From: Paraglomus occultum | Taxonomy: Eukaryota; Glomeromycota; Glomeromycetes; Paraglomerales; Paraglomeraceae | Reading direction: 5' to 3' | DNA: 10,940 bases | NCBI GenBank assembly: GCA_910592205.1 | Contig: CAJVPJ010001273.1 | Location: 1 to 10,940, forward strand | In this document: piece after piece, positions 8,980-10,940 of the stretch | Layout: every line of letters begins with the position of its first letter | Position numbering within the stretch: position 1 is the first letter of the stretch | Made by a program: the position numbers and the translations under genes | Notes under the pieces: generated by a model | Databases searched by the model: none | What the model saw: only the letters and a program-made list of their open reading frames with translations | Told to the model about the DNA's origin: nothing

Positions 8980-9019
8980 TACAATGTTTAGATTGTCGAT
9001 CAGAGGGTTTTGATTTCTC

Positions 9020-9039
9020 TTTTTTTTTTCCCCGTTCAG
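9020..9039 (+). promoter_or_regulatory. 3' splice-site-like sequence directly before the ATG
   Basis: A T-run followed by CCCCGTTCAG ends at 9039, immediately before the start codon at 9040. This is a very good intron acceptor. If used, it implies a 5'-UTR intron whose donor lies upstream, and the transposon-derived sequence at 8642-8979 could then be intronic. Confidence 0.4.
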
Positions 9040-10125
9040 ATGTTCTCCAGTCGTCTTTTACGAAACACAAGCCTTTTCACACATACAACCCGCCAAATAC
9101 ACACCCCACTTCCCGTAGCGTTTGAACCTCAAAAAGGATTAGGAAAATTATTTAGCCCCACGTCACTGACAAATTTCTATGAAAATCACATTCGATTAAT
9201 AGAAAAATTGAACACGCTCGTTGCTGGTGCGTATCTATGAAGAGGAACTTGGCAAAAAATTTCAAGACACTGATGACATGTCGAATTAGGTACGGAGTAT
9301 GAGGATGATACGTTACGCGGATTAATCCAGAAGACAGCACGACTTCCTGAGAAGGCTCAATTATTCAATTACGCATCACAAATATGGAATAACGACTTTT
9401 TCCTCCAATCTCTGGTAATGATCACTTTTCTCTCGTGATGATTTGTATATATCTTTTAAAACAAATATCTTTCTACAGTCCGACAGCTCAAGTTTGCAAA
9501 GAGATGCCGTACTTACCGATCGGTTAAAGAAAGAATTTGGATCACAAGAGAATTTCGACACTCAAGTAAGAAACAGGTTTTTAATCCTCCTAGTTAGAAC
9601 AATGTGACAAAGAGTATCTAACAAGCGATTTAGTTCATTAATAGTGCATTGGCAATATTTGGTTCTGGATGGACCTGGTGAGAAACGAAAAGCATACAAC
9701 GATTGTTGTCAGAACGGGTCACATCAAAAACGGGAGTCTTACCGGCTTATAATTTCTTTTAAAAAAAAAGGTTAGCAGAGACGGAATATCAAGTGCTACG
9801 AGTAGTCAATACTTATAACGCAGGTAAGACAATGTCACTTTCGTTTTCTCCATGCGTAATCTTTCATTTGACTTGATCATTTCTTTTAGGCACAGTTCTT
9901 GATACAACGCGGACTCAAGAGAACGATGTAAACACCAGCATTCCCAACCCTTCCGCAGGAATGCAGCTCCAATCGACCAAGTTGAATCCATTATTGTCCG
10001 TGTGTGTATGGGAACACGCGTACTTACATGACCATGGAATAGATGGGAGAGAAAATTACTTAAGGGCATTCTTACAACATGTAAACTGGGGAGTTGTTGA
10101 AAAGAGGATGGGGATCTTTGCCTGA
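9040..10125 (+). CDS. Mitochondrial small-subunit ribosomal protein, SOD-like mS42/mS43 family (6 exons)
   Basis: A structural protein of the mitochondrial ribosome small subunit (yeast Rsm26/Mrp1 family), derived from Fe/Mn superoxide dismutase. Exons 9040-9226, 9290-9414, 9479-9565, 9634-9677, 9771-9823 and 9890-10125 join in phase to 243 residues, all GT-AG. Residues 1-22 are a presequence rich in R, S and T without acidic residues (MFSSRLLRNTSLF start). The SOD N-domain helix is seen at FYENHIRLIEKLN (46-58), and the C-domain at FGSGWTWL (142-149), LRVVNTYNAG (157-166) and VWEHAY (205-210). Of the four SOD metal ligands, three appear replaced (F46, N97, C204) and only H208 remains, so catalysis is not expected. 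The TTG-initiated extension to 9010 is noncoding: the ATG follows directly on a pyrimidine-rich CAG that looks like a 3' splice site. Which paralogue (mS42 or mS43) is not settled. Confidence 0.85.
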
Positions 10126-10165
10126 TAGTCGCTACCTAATAACGTAGATTTAATATAATTACAAC

Positions 10166-10290
10166 AGAGAGGTATTGCACTTATGGAGGGTGAAATGCTT
10201 ATATAGCTTATAAACTTGGGACTGAACCAGACTTTGCGCTTAGAGGGGTCAAACTTAGTAATTGCACTTAGGGAGGTTGCACTTAGGGAA
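10166..10290 (+). repeat. Transposon-end repeat, copy 2
   Basis: This begins about 40 bases after the stop codon of the ribosomal protein gene. Bases 10166-10257 are identical to 8714-8805, followed by TTGCACTTAGGGAGG and another TTGCACTTAGGGA. Unlike copy 1 it has no CACTGTA tip, so this end is truncated. Its motifs run in right-end orientation although a transposase gene follows on its right. It probably forms the 3' UTR or terminator region of the ribosomal protein gene. Confidence 0.85.
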
Positions 10291-10483
10291 GAAAGAATTT
10301 ATTAATGACATTATGAGTTTTAATGACAACTTGTTATGACATTAGTTGCAGTGTGAAGAAAGGAAAATCATTCCGAGTTTTTCGTACATGTGTAACTTGC
10401 CCAATTTATTAAAAATGCAAATTGTAGCGTGTTTTTGTTGTTACCTGCTCGCGTTTGAGTTCATTTGCTCCGTCTCTTTTAAA
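10291..10483. other. Leader between transposon-end repeat and transposase
   Basis: AT-rich sequence that should hold the transposase promoter. No left terminal repeat in the expected CAGTG...CTCCCTAA orientation is found between 10126 and 10483, so the left border of this element is unclear. Confidence 0.45.
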
Positions 10484-10940
10484 ATGTCACCATCATCTAA
10501 AGAAACTCAACGTCAAACGCTATTACATTTATGCAACGAAGGGATACGTGATGCTTCTGAATTACACTCCCGTACTCATATACCATTTAGTACAATATAT
10601 TACAATATAAACGAGCTTGAGAAAAATGGGAGTGTCGACCATAAACGAGGCAATGGCAGACCAAGAAAGATTACTGCCAATGTGTCACGTGCAATCAGTC
10701 AGTATGTTCGTCGGGATTCTTCTATGTCTGGAAAATCAATTACTGCGAAATTGGCTGAGAATGGCGTGGAGCTTCATCGCACAACAATAACTAAGCCTTT
10801 GGCTAAAAAAGGTTATAAGAACAACCTACGAACGCCAATGCTTACATCAACTCAAAGAAAATTGTGTTGCATGGGCACGTCGTCACCTTAACGACAATTG
10901 GAAAAAGACGATCTTTACTGATGAAACTGCCTTCCAATTG
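10484..10940 (+). pseudogene. Tc1/mariner transposase, frameshifted and cut by the window end
   Basis: Transposase of the DDE Tc1/mariner class, which binds its terminal repeats and cuts at TA. From the ATG at 10484 the first ~120 residues form the paired-like, bipartite helix-turn-helix DNA-binding region: helix one around QTLLHLCNEG (11-20), THIPFSTIYYNINELEKNG (31-49), the linker GNGRPRKI (56-63), and a second HTH around SITAKLAENGVELHRTTI (85-102). The opening frame stops at 10889-10891. After an A-run at about 10857-10860 a different frame resumes the family pattern (CVAWARRHL, then FTDETAF, the first catalytic Asp at 10920-10922) and runs off the window. One extra base or two missing bases in the A-run explains the break, so this copy is probably inactive unless it is an assembly error. 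The open frame extends to 10346 without family resemblance, so I start at 10484. Confidence 0.85.

Noticed and set aside
9040-10125. Call as active superoxide dismutase
   Set aside because: Three of four metal-ligand positions are substituted and the N-terminus fits a mitochondrial ribosomal protein.
10346-10483. Hydrophobic N-terminal extension of the transposase
   Set aside because: Begins at TTG, has no family resemblance; the ATG at 10484 gives the usual transposase start.

Overview
The window is nuclear DNA of an intron-rich, AT-rich eukaryote, most likely an early-diverging fungus of the Glomeromycotina/Mucoromycota type. The reasons are very dense short GT-AG introns (48-111 bp), AATAAA signals just after stop codons, a mitochondrial ribosomal protein of the SOD-like family used by fungal mitoribosomes, and abundant Tc1/mariner-derived sequence. 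The exact taxon cannot be fixed from the sequence.

Layout. 1-1717: AT-rich sequence with no gene I can support. 1718-4174 (+): a complete 16-exon gene for a mitochondrial short/branched-chain acyl-CoA dehydrogenase (ACADSB type), 420 codons, with catalytic Glu and both family signatures intact. 4891-5836 (-): a probable 5-exon gene of unknown function, convergent with the dehydrogenase gene. About 6660-8270: an odd unit made of a TATA/CT-rich promoter-like stretch, nine diverged ~93-bp tandem repeats with a higher-order dimer, then a GC-richer stretch with three strong intron signatures but no long reading frame. 8642-8979: a compact non-autonomous Tc1/mariner element with TA flanks and reiterated subterminal motifs. 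9040-10125 (+): a complete 6-exon gene for a mitochondrial small-subunit ribosomal protein of the mS42/mS43 family, an Fe/Mn-SOD fold that has lost most metal ligands. 10166-10280: a second copy of the same transposon-end sequence. 10484 to the window edge (+): a frameshifted Tc1/mariner transposase whose 3' part lies outside the window.

The two recognised host genes both serve mitochondria (isoleucine/branched acyl-CoA oxidation and organelle translation), and both have convincing presequences, but nothing shows that they are co-regulated. The most notable features are the repeat-plus-spliced locus at 6660-8270, the reiterated transposon-end motifs, and the ribosomal protein gene being bracketed by direct copies of a 92-bp transposon-end sequence.
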